Source: Siphonodentalium dalli
Taxonomy: Eukaryota > Mollusca > Scaphopoda > Gadilida > Siphonodentaliidae
DNA length: 64,000 nucleotides
Direction: 5' to 3'
NCBI GenBank assembly: GCA_032622095.1
Contig: CP136062.1
Span: 4,710,001 to 4,774,000, forward strand
Shown: positions 1 to 8,960 of the stretch, in pieces
How positions within the stretch are numbered: the first letter of the stretch is position 1
How the letters are laid out: the number at the start of each line of letters is the position of its first letter
The notes under the pieces: generated by a model
What the model was told of the DNA's origin: nothing
Seen by the model: only the letters and a program-made list of their open reading frames with translations
Databases searched by the model: none
Made by a program: the position numbers and the translations under genes

Positions 1-1305
1 TCCAGATATGTCCCAACATCCATATTATGTGCCAGAATCCAAAGATATAGGAACATACCCATTTTGTATGATGGCACCTTAAATGTTTGAATTCCAAATT
101 GGAGCCCGTGCAGTGAAAATCAAGTAAACTATTCCTGAGTCATGTCCATATTCAGGGGGTCCGGATTTGTCACGAAATCCATTTTATATGCTAGAATACA
201 AAGATATAGGAAGATACCCATATTCTCTGATGGGCCCTTAAAATGATCAACCCCAAATTTGAGCTCGTGCAGTGTAAACCTAAGACAACTATACCTCAGC
301 CATGTCCATATGCAGGGGTCCGGATAAGTCCCAATAACCATATTATATGCCCAGAATCCAAAGATATAGGCACATACCCATTTTCTATGATGGGCCCTTT
401 AAACGATGAACACCAAAATTGAGCCCGTTCAGTTTAAACATAAGTCAGCTATACCTGAGTCATGTCCATATGCAGGAAGGTCCAGATATGTCCAAACATA
501 CATATGATATGCCATAATCCAAAGCTATAGGAACATAGCCATGTTCTATGACGGGCCCTTAAATGTTTGGACCCCAAATTGGAGGCCCGTGTAGTCAAAA
601 CCTATGCCAACTATACCAGATGCAGGATGGTCCAGATATAACCCCATATCCATACTATATACCCAGAATCCAAAGATATATGCACATACCCATTTTCTAT
701 CATGAGCCCTTAAATATTTGAACCCCAATTTGGAGCCCGTGCAGTGAAAACCTAAGTCAACTATACCCGCTTCGTATCCAGATGCAGGATGGCCCAGATA
801 TGTCCCAATATCTATATTATGTGCCCAGAATCCAAAGATATAGGCACATACCAATTTTATTTGATGGACCTTTAAATATATGAACCCCAAATTGGAGCCT
901 GTGCAGTGAAAACCTAAGTCAACTATACCTGAATAATTTCGAGATGCAGGAGGGTCCAGTTATTCCCAATACCAATATTATATGCCTATAATCCAAAGAT
1001 ATAGGCACATACCCATTTTCTAAGTTGGGCACTTAAAATGGTGAACCCCAAAATTGAGCCCGTGCAGTTTAAACGTAAGTCAACTATACATGAGTCATGT
1101 CCAGATGCAGACGGGTCCAGATATGCACCACCATCCATATTATATGCCAGAATCCAAAGATATAGGAACATACCCATGTTCTATGATGGGCCCTTAAATG
1201 TTTGAACCCAAATTGGAGCCCGTGCAGTCAAAACCAAAGCCAACTATACCTGAGTCATGTCTTGATGCAGGACGGTTCAGATATGTCCCGATATCCATAT
1301 TATAC
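1..1305. repeat. Tandem satellite, about 160-bp unit, about 8 copies
   Basis: A unit of roughly 155-165 bp recurs head to tail. Landmarks repeated in each unit are 'ccagatatgtccca', 'ccaaagatatagg', 'tgatgggccctta' and 'gagcccgtgcagt', starting near 2, 159, 318, 480, 630, 790, 955, 1110 and 1270. Units differ by many substitutions and small indels, so the array is not recent. Open frames across it are by-products of repetition. The array starts before the window and ends near 1305, where a different repeat begins. Confidence 0.9.
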
Positions 1306-1411
1306 AGGTCGGTTTTTTTTAAACGACTTCCAAATGTAACTTTGTAAACCTTTTTTAACAAGGATAGGTGAAATATTTTCATTTTTCTAGTTGCGGTTAT
1401 TCTCTGATAAC
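1306..1411. repeat. Single copy of a 108-bp repeat also tandem at 3185-3480
   Basis: The stretch holds 'aaacgacttccaaatgtaac', 'cttttttaacaagg' and 'taggtgaaatattttcat', which recur in the tandem block at 3185-3480. It is fused directly to the end of the upstream satellite and runs into another dispersed repeat at 1412. Confidence 0.75.
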
Positions 1412-1566
1412 GAACCAAAGCCGGACGCTTGGGGTCGTATATAGACTATATCTGTTTTTGTGACATCACCAATTACTATCTAATACGGCACTGCTGTTTT
1501 GAAATGTTTCGACCACTTTTGTCGCACAGTAGATCGGTGGTCTTTAAGCGTTAATGTCGTAATCTG
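1412..1566 (-). repeat. Dispersed repeat R1, inverted relative to 31717-31881
   Basis: Reading the plus strand here ('gaaccaaagcc', 'gggtcgtatata', 'cttttgtcgcacagtagatc') matches the reverse complement of 31717-31881 almost end to end. A third, partial copy is at 28255-28350. The core 'cactgtgcgacaaaag'-like block and 'tgacgtcac' are the best conserved parts. Both full copies are flanked by unrelated DNA, as expected of a short interspersed or MITE-type element. Its class is not determined. Confidence 0.8.
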
Positions 1567-2225
1567 AAATAAACGTGTGCGTCTTTCAATGGCCGGAGTT
1601 CCATAATGAGGGGAGTTACTATCGGAATTATGCATAGTGAAGTTCATTGGGTAGCCGCGTTTTACATTTTATTGAAAACATAATTATAACGTATTATGGA
1701 CTGTCAAATATTTGCATTGGAGTGGCTTAAAATATAAATGTCGCGTGCAATGGGAAAATCTCATTCACTCTGGCTTGGCTGGAGACAATACTGGAATCCA
1801 AATCGAAATTCGTAATGCAAGCAAACGTTATTATATCGCGTTTAAATTATCCTAATATTACATAGTACGTACGCGAATCCGATCATCCTCAGATATCCTT
1901 CCATTTTCATGAATCGACAAGAAACACATACTTGAACAAAGCAGAAGATACATTCAGGTTATCGCAAATTTGGTCGGTGGTGAAATCTACAAGGTGACGT
2001 TGTTCGTCGAGTTTCGTTGAAATCGACATGATGACATTTTATGAATTAAATCAACATGATGAAATCGACAAGTTTCTTCGCATAGTACACATCTCAATCG
2101 GATTGCGCGCACAGCGTCAATAAGATAATGGTTAATTTCAGTAAAATACTCCTCTTTAGACAGCCAACAACCAACAGTCTTGACATTTGAATACATTCAG
2201 TTTGATGTTGGTAGTTTATATTCTA
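1567..2225. other. No gene or repeat recognised
   Basis: AT-rich, apparently single-copy within this window. Only short open frames without recognisable motifs are present. Confidence 0.5.
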
Positions 2226-2418
2226 CTAGCAGGTGACCTGACTTCGTCCGGGTTTTGACCTTGAATTGACCATTTTGAAGGTCAAGGTCAGATCGGGGTC
2301 ACGATTTTACCTGTTTAAAACACTCAGGTGTCAAATTTCGTCGAAATCCGTCCATCAGTTTTCCCGGCCATAGGTAACAGACAAACAAACAGACAGAAGT
2401 CCCAAAATATATATTAGA
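2226..2418 (-). mobile_element. Short non-autonomous Helitron-like element
   Basis: On the minus strand the element begins TCTAATATATATTTTGGGAC and ends with a hairpin-like CCGG..CAGG stretch a few bases before CTAG. The base before the 5' TC is A and the base after CTAG is T, the A|T insertion preference known for Helitrons. Related copies with the same ends are at 32398-32903 and 46442-47198. No Rep/HUH or helicase coding is inside, so it would depend on an autonomous partner. At 193 bp it is the shortest copy. Confidence 0.7.
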
Positions 2419-2564
2419 TCATTTGTGGGTACCCGTTTCAAGGTGAGATCACCTCGAGCGGAAAAACTGACCCGATGAAAATCTCCCCCATTCCTAGGAA
2501 CCCCTAAGTACGAATCACACAACACGCTCATGCCTGGACACAGACACAACACGCTCATGTCTGG

Positions 2565-2700
2565 ACACACACACGCTCTTTATCAACGACACTGCGGATA
2601 CGAACGCTCTTTAACTATCACGCGATTAACCCATGAATTACCATTGCGGTGGCGGGGAAGGGAGAAGGAGTGCTCTGACGTTCTCCAAACCGGCGGGAAA
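2565..2700 (+). repeat. Diverged repeat shared in inverse orientation with 7550-7690
   Basis: The order 'acgctctttat', 'gcgattaaccca', 'gtgctctga', 'gttctccaaacc' matches the reverse complement of 7550-7690, with moderate divergence. Both copies lie beside Helitron-like 5' ends, so this is probably internal sequence of an older, longer element. Confidence 0.55.
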
Positions 2701-2739
2701 CTACTGCCCGTGTATTTGTAACCTTAGATTGGAAGTTTG

Positions 2740-2808
2740 AACTCAATCGGTCTAGCCGTTTTCTCGACAAACAGACAAACAAACAGAAGTCCCAAAATAT
2801 ATATTAGA
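2740..2808 (-). mobile_element. Helitron-like 5' end fragment
   Basis: The reverse complement starts TCTAATATATATTTTGGGAC after an A at 2809 and continues into the same 'tctgtttgtttgtctg' leader seen in the copies at 2226 and 46442. No CTAG end with a hairpin was found on the other side, so it is probably truncated. Confidence 0.6.
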
Positions 2809-3184
2809 TAATAATTTGTACAAAAGGAACGGGTTTTAAAAGATTTTATTCAGGTTTTAAGTCTGAGTCGGTTAGCTCGTAGTCTGTTTGCATTGCGAAT
2901 CTCTGATTTCTCACATGCCTTGATGTATGATATGATTGACCTAATTTATACACGAAATTGATATAGGACCCGCTCTGTCGATTATGTCTGGAATGTAATA
3001 TATCATAATCACCCCACGATATTAGGCCTACGTTAATATTATTTTATGGGAATACCCATATATGGAGTTATTTTATAGGATTAAAAAGACACAGATATAT
3101 CCTAGCTTATGCGTGTGTTTAGCTCTGATTCCTTAATTACGCTAGCGTATGGTCATATTAATAATTTGTAACTATGTGGACAAA
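2809..3184. other. No gene recognised
   Basis: AT-rich stretch between a Helitron-like fragment and a tandem repeat. No coding or structural signal stands out. Confidence 0.4.
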
Positions 3185-3480
3185 AACACGTCGGATTTTT
3201 GAAACGACTTCTAAATGTAAATTTGTAACCCTTTTTTAAACAAGGGTAGGTGAAATATTGTTATGTTTCTAGTAGCGGTTATTCGCAGATAAGCATTTGT
3301 AACTATGTGACAAAAAACGCGTCGGATTTTTGAAACGACTTCCAAATGTAATTTTGTAACCCTTTTTTAACAAGGGTAGGTGAAATATTTTCATTTTTTT
3401 CTCTGATAAGCATTTGTAACTTTGTGACCAAAAACACGTCTCATGTTTTAAACGTCTTCCAAATTTAACTCCAAATGCCA
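3185..3480. repeat. Tandem repeat, about 108-bp unit, about 2.7 copies
   Basis: Units carry 'aagcatttgtaact', 'acgcgtcggatttttgaaac', 'gacttccaaatgtaa' and 'ttaacaagggtaggtgaaat'. A solitary copy sits at 1306-1411. The open frames on the minus strand here merely follow the repeat. Confidence 0.8.
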
Positions 3481-4560
3481 AAAAAAATAAAATACGACGC
3501 ATTTGTAACCGGATTACTGGTCGTAGCTAATTCACGAGCAAACGTTGACTCGACTTGTAAAAAAAAACCCACCACGTAACCAGCAACTGGTTACACTTGC
3601 GTTGTACTTTTTTTTCGCCACCAACAAAATCTGTCATATATGACTCAAAACGAGGCGATTCTACGCCGATTATGAACCTAAAACAAAGCCTATTATAGGG
3701 TCGTAACCTTATATACGAAAAATTATAGTATACGCAACCACCCTTACCTTTGGAACTGTGAAGCTTAATTTAGTGCAGCCACGATAACAACAAGACAATA
3801 ATCATAGAGAGAGAAGATGCTCTGGTTTGCTAAATCCTTGAATCACAGCGGACTGTATACACAACTTGAAACGTTCAGCTAAACTGTAAAACGCCATTCA
3901 TATACTATTACAATTTAACAATGGTGGGTTTGTCCCCATGGGGTTACGCGTGATCATCTTACTTAATTAAAAATGATACTTCGTATACCGCTTGTATTTG
4001 CAAAGATGGGACTCTGTAATGTACATGAGATGTTTTCGTGGTGTGTGAATTCATACAAATGACTCCTTTCAGGAAAAACGTTTGGAGCGCGGTATCTGTA
4101 TGCGCGCTGGAGTAAGAATTACCAATGTATACATGGCATGGTGTCAGGTCATCGTGTAGCAGCTACAAATATTGTTATGACCCTGTTTTTCGTCCTTTGC
4201 GGACGGGACCATGATTTCCTGTTTTGACCGCGTTTCCTCTCTTGTGGACGGCGATCATGGTTTCCCGTTTTGATCATGTTCATATCTTCAGGACAAGTTT
4301 TTCCTGCATTAAAGTACCCCACACATGCCTTTACCTAAAAATATGCATTTTTGGTCATCAATTTCTGATAATGGCCTCTATCTGGGTAAATTTAGTTTAG
4401 CCAACCTTAGTTCAATATGATGAGATACAATAAATAAAATAAAAACAGTGGTTTGGAGACTGGTAAATTTGTATCTGGAGGCTGAAAACATGAATTTTCT
4501 CAGATTTGGGAGACTAGACCTGCCCTACCGTTTATAGCAACCACCAAGGGTGCTTTTTAC
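3481..4560. other. No gene recognised
   Basis: This lies downstream (minus-strand sense) of the zinc-finger exon ending near 4600. I looked for a continuation of that protein, including the recombinase-like C-terminal half I associate with the family, and did not find it here. Confidence 0.45.
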
Positions 4561-4596
4561 CTAAATGCGTGTGAATTATGACGTCACATATTTTTT

Positions 4597-7232
4597 CTAT
4601 ATTTCTATACCAAGAGCGAAAATAGCGTGTATGCTTTTTTGTAAATTCTCCAGGTATTTTGCTAAATTGGCAACATCCTCTGGGATGGGGAACTCAGTTG
4701 ACTTGTTGAATTGTCGTTCTTCCAGTAGATTTGTTGCTCTCTTTTTAACTTTTACTTTCCACTCTCTTGGAACCAATGTCAAGAAATCTTCTGCAGCCTT
4801 CCTCTGATCCTCGTCATGCTCCTTTATTGCGTAACTACTTTTCGCAGAAGCCAACCTAGCTATGTCAAAGCCAAGCTTCACAGCAGTACTGGGGTGTTTT
4901 AGTTCGTCATCATCGGTCGTTCCACATGCATCCAATGAACACTTTGCGAATAGGTCGAAGTTTGCTGCATCGATTATTTCAGCAAACGAAGCATCAGGCT
5001 TGTGAAGTTCCTGTCTAAGTAACTGCAGCAGCCTAGCTGCCAATCTCATGCGATAAGATGCATAATTCTTTCTTTTTCTTTTGTTGGAAAAATTGCTGCA
5101 GAAATAATACTCTCCTAAAGATATTATAAGTGCATCATCCATGGCGATATATGTGATAGTGTCTTTCGTCATTGATGGGAACACTTCTGTTTTTAGATAG
5201 TCAGATGCCTCAGGACGAATTTTCCCCATGAAGATAAATCTTTGCACTTCCGAAATCGTGTTGCTACATTTGCTACTACTGCTGGCCATGGGACAGGTTA
5301 ACAGATGCCGAGAGTAACTGGTTTCTAGATGAATCCACTCCAGGCACCGAGGACACGGCAAATAATCAGGAAGGTTAAACACTCCATTTCGCCTCCTTGC
5401 GACAAGTAGTTCACCTTCGTTTTTCTTCCTGATGGCCAGATTATGTATGTGATCACCCTTGTTTCGGATTATGTTCTGTTGGCGCTTAACATCCTTTAGA
5501 AGGACAGCCGTTTCTGGATCCAGAGCTTGTATAGCTTTCAGCTTATTCTTCGTTATGTTCTGAATCTCCGATTCCAATCTGTGTGAAGCTTCTAAATGTA
5601 CCTGTATATTTGTGAAAAGTCGACCACAATACATACATGCATGTACAGGGTCAAAATGTCTCCCAATGTTAGATTTATTATTTGTCTTTTTGTGTTGCTT
5701 GATGTACACCTTGCTGTTTCTACTGTATAGACGATCAGATTCGTTAACAATCTTACTACATGTTGCTACTGGTGAGGATATGTCATCACTCACATTTCCA
5801 TCTTCAAATACATCTGCACATTTATCATCTGGGACAATGTTATTTTTGTCACTATCACTCAAATTTCCATCTTCGAATACATCTATACATTCATCATCTA
5901 GGACAATGTTATTTTTGTCACTATCACTGAAATTTCCATCTTCGAATATATCTGTACTTCCATCATCTGGAACATAATTTGGGTCATTATCTTGATCACT
6001 GGTGTCTTCTACATGCTCACTGGTGTCTGAACACTCGCTGGTGTTTTCTACATACCCGCTGGTGTCTTCTGCACGATCGCTGGAGTCCCCTTCCGGCTCG
6101 CTTGAGTCAGAGTCTTCTGCATGTTCGCTGGTGTCTGCTGGGTACTCGCTGGCATCTTCAACGTGACCACTAGTGTCTGCATACATGCTGACTTCTTCTG
6201 CACACTCGCCGGCGTTTTATGCATGTTCGCTGGTGTCTGCTGTGCACTCGCTTGCGTCTTCAACGTGACCACTGGTGTCTGCACACATGCTGACTTCTTC
6301 TGCACACTCGCTGGTGTTTTCTGCGTGCTCGCTGGTGTCTGCTGGGCACTGGCTGGCGTCTTCAACGTGACCGCTGGTGTCTGCACACATGCTGACTTCT
6401 TCTGCACACTCGCTGGTGTTTTCTGCGTGCTCGCTGGTGTCTGCTGGGCACTGGCTGGCGTCTTCAACGTGACCGCTGGTGTCTGCACATATGCTGACTT
6501 CTTCTGCACACTCGCTGGTGTTTTCTGCATGCTCGCTGGTGTCTGCTGGACACTGGCTGGCGTCTTCAATGTGATCGCTGGTGTCTGCACACATGCTGAC
6601 TACTTCTGCACGCTCGCTGGTGTTTTCTGCATGTTCGCTGGTGTCTGCTGGGCAGTCGCTGGCGTCTTCAACGTGACCACTGGTGTCTGCACACATGCTG
6701 ACTTCTGCACACTCGCTGGTGTTTTCTGCGTGCTCGCTGGTGTCTGCTGGACACTGGCTGGCATCTTCAATGTGATCGCTGGTGTCTGCACACATGCTGA
6801 CTTCTTCTGCACGCTCGCTGGTGTTTTCTGCATGTTCGCTGGTGTCTGCTGGGCACTCGCTGGCGTCTTCAACCTTACCGCTGGTGTCTGCACATATGCT
6901 GACTTCTTCTGCACACTCGCTGGTGTTTTCTGCATGCTCGCTGGTGTCTGCTGGACACTGGCTGGCGTCTTCAATGTGATCGCTGGTGTCTGCACACATG
7001 CTGACTTCTTCTGCACGCTCGCTGGTGTTTTCTGCATGCCCGCTGGTGTCTGCTGGGCACTTGCTGGCGTCTTCAATGTGATCGCTGGTGTTTGCACATA
7101 TGCTGACTTCTTCTGCACGCTTGCTGGTGTTTTCTGCATGCACGCTGGTGTCTCCCTCAAGTTGGAATGCTCTTGCCCATTCAATTTGAGACAGAAATGC
7201 TTCCAAGGTATCCTTCTTTTTCTTGTATTTGT
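4597..7232 (-). CDS. Zinc-finger protein of an uncharacterised metazoan family, N-terminal part, with nonsense codon
   Basis: One long minus-strand reading frame of about 870 codons. A good acceptor (tattgcag) puts the exon start near 7232, and the frame is closed by TAA a little upstream, so this is an internal exon and not the gene start. Order: a short basic lead (KYKKKKDTLEAF); ten 34-residue repeats (7152-6136); an acidic Ser/Asp region with three 23-residue repeats; a C2H2-like finger (CMYCGRLF..HLEASH, C-x2-C-x9-H-x4-H, near 5645); a GELLVARRRNG stretch followed by a second finger (CPRCLEWIH..RHLLTCP, near 5345); then a helical region ending near 4600. The finger plus 'GELxxARR..DYxPCPxC' arrangement is one I recall from uncharacterised proteins of corals, molluscs and fish, which continue into a tyrosine-recombinase-like region. 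That half is not visible here. A single in-frame TAA at 6217-6219 interrupts the repeats. Function unknown; nucleic-acid binding is inferred from the fingers. The 3' border is uncertain: the frame ends at a stop at 4597, but an intron donor (CTTG|gtatag) near 4610 is possible. Confidence 0.65.
5785..5980 (-). repeat. Coding repeat, 69-bp unit, three copies
   Basis: Inside the zinc-finger exon the protein repeats a 23-residue acidic unit (PDDxxxDxFEDGNxSDSDKNNIV) three times, slightly diverged. It lies between the 34-residue repeats and the first zinc finger. It keeps the frame and the acidic character, consistent with a disordered linker. Confidence 0.85.
6136..7152 (-). repeat. Coding minisatellite, 102-bp unit, ten copies
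   Basis: The translated unit is DTSEHAENTSECAEEVSMC followed by ADTSGHVEDASQCPA, 34 residues. Copies alternate between 'GHVED' and 'DHIED' forms, suggesting expansion by a higher-order two-unit step. One unit lacks a single codon (33 residues), so indels respect the frame. The ninth-to-tenth unit border contains GAA to TAA at 6217-6219. Two of the other minus frames and a plus frame also stay open because the unit is a multiple of three without stops. Confidence 0.92.
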
Positions 7233-7409
7233 CTGCAATAGGGATTTGTTAAGTTAACGGAAGCTCAATTTGATGTGAACAAAAATTAGATGGGAGTATG
7301 ATAAAGCTAATGACATATTTAATAAGGCTAAAAAAAAAGATTTGGTTCTGAAGCATATGGTTTTCCAAAATCAGTGAGGGAGGGCGGTTTTTATTTTTTA
7401 TTTTTTTTA
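7233..7409. other. Intron side of the zinc-finger exon
   Basis: Upstream of the acceptor at 7233-7234 (minus sense). The frame is closed by stops, and no upstream exon was recognised before the Helitron-like sequence at 7410. Confidence 0.4.
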
Positions 7410-8047
7410 TCTATACTATATATTTTGAGACTTCGTATATATATATGTGTGTATATATGTGTGTACTTCATAGAATCCAAAACACGTGTACATATTGAGC
7501 TCAAACTTCCTATGTAAGTGTCAAATCCCACCGACACGACCGTGGTCGCGGTTTAGAGAAGCTCAGAGCACCCGTTCTCCAATCTCAAATCACCGAGGCA
7601 CGGCGTGGGTTAATCAAGTGATTATTTAATGAGCGTTTGTTTTTGACGCATCTCTATAAAGAGCGTCTGTTTCCCATTCAACGTTATTAGCATCTGCATA
7701 GTTTTACGGGAACATTGAGTGCTTGCCTATGCGGGGAGATTTATTGGAGCTCTTACAACATCATTGTTATAGTATGAATGACACTTAGGTCAGGGCTTAG
7801 GGGGGGGGGTAGTTATAGGCATAATGCTTCTCAGAAATCCCGGTTACAAACCAACACTCACAATTTCGTATTTACGCAAACGTTATCGCTCGAAATTTAT
7901 TCCCTGCGAGCACGGATGGCGCGCTTTGTTTTTACAGTATATACCTTTGGTATATACCAAAATCATCCCAGATAATCACGAATATAGCATCAGATTTCTC
8001 CCCAGATATACCGTTATAAAGCTACTGGAATCTGCCAATCTATACTA
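7410..8047 (+). mobile_element. Helitron-like 5' end and body, 3' end not found
   Basis: An A precedes TCTATACTATATATTTTGAG at 7410, the same start as the element at 8048. A short TA/TG microsatellite and 'gtacttcatagaatc' follow in both. The interior at 7550-7690 matches 2565-2700 inverted. No hairpin plus CTAG end was seen before 8048, so this may be a truncated copy placed head to tail with the next one. Confidence 0.5.
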
Positions 8048-8073
8048 TCTATACTATATATTTTGAGAACTAC

Positions 8074-8112
<39 letters not shown>

Positions 8113-8655
8113 GGTACTTCATAGAATCGAAAACGCGTGTAGGAACGGGCATCCCCACGGCAATGTCGGCTTATAAGACATCTTTGCTACACATGACAGC
8201 CGATGGACAATTGGTCTCTATATATGTACCAAAAATATATGAGTGTGTCCTTTATAGACTCGAACCGATTGAGCTCAAACTTGCTAAATATTGACTGGGA
8301 AATTCCAGGGAATGCCGATTGAGCTCAAACTTTCTACCTACGGGAAGTGTCATATATATGTGTGTGTCCTTTATAGACTCGAACCGATTGAGCTCAAACT
8401 TGCTAAATACGGGAAGTGTCATGGACGGGTTCATTGAAAAACAAAAAAAAATCGGGTAAAATTGAAAAACATAATTAAATAGGCACAATTATCTCCTTGA
8501 AAAACCAAAACAAATCGGGTAAAATTTAAAAACAAAATAATTAACTCATTGAAAAACAAAAAATTAAATTAAAAAAGTGTCTCGGAACCTGTTGCAGTTG
8601 CTTTTTCGAACAAAGCCATGGGACGAATGCCGCCAGTGGCGGGCTAACCTGCTAG
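8048..8655 (+). mobile_element. Non-autonomous Helitron-like element
   Basis: It starts TCTATACTATATATTTTGAG after an A and ends gggctaacctgCTAG before a T. The GC-rich palindrome CCGCCAGTGGCGG sits about 11 bases before the CTAG, the classic Helitron 3' hairpin position. Inside are a TA microsatellite (8072-8129) and a tandem segment with 'gactcgaaccgattgagctc' repeated (8255-8410). No protein coding is visible. Confidence 0.72.
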
Positions 8656-8960
8656 TCTACTATATAAAAGAGAAGATCTGTCTGTCTGTCTGTATATGTC
8701 CTATGGACTCGAAAACTACTGAACCGATTTAGACTAAACTCCGTATGTGAATGTACTTTGACCCGGGGAACGACTTGGGCGTGACCTTTCGCCTGTGCGT
8801 GAGCTTTATCGTGCATGCGCAGAACGTATTATTATTAAAATTGGCAGCCTGCTGCAAGCCGTTTACTATAGGTAAATTTTGGGGAAACATTGGCTAGGGG
8901 TCGGGGGCCTTTAAGGCTCCCCTGCCCCTATAGCGGAAGCCCTGGTTTATGGCATAGGAA
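8656..8960 (+). mobile_element. Possible second Helitron-like copy abutting the first
   Basis: Immediately after the CTAG at 8652-8655 comes TCTACTATATAAAAGAGAAG and a 'tctgtctgtctg' leader, typical of such a 5' end. This would be a head-to-tail arrangement. A GC-rich palindrome (gggggcctttaaggctcccc) lies near 8904, but the expected terminal motif after it is not convincing. Confidence 0.35.

Noticed and set aside
6121-7257. 378-codon plus-strand ORF rich in CTLAGVFC repeats
   Set aside because: It is the antisense of the coding minisatellite; its openness follows from the repeat unit being a multiple of three. It has no start context, splice site or conserved domain.
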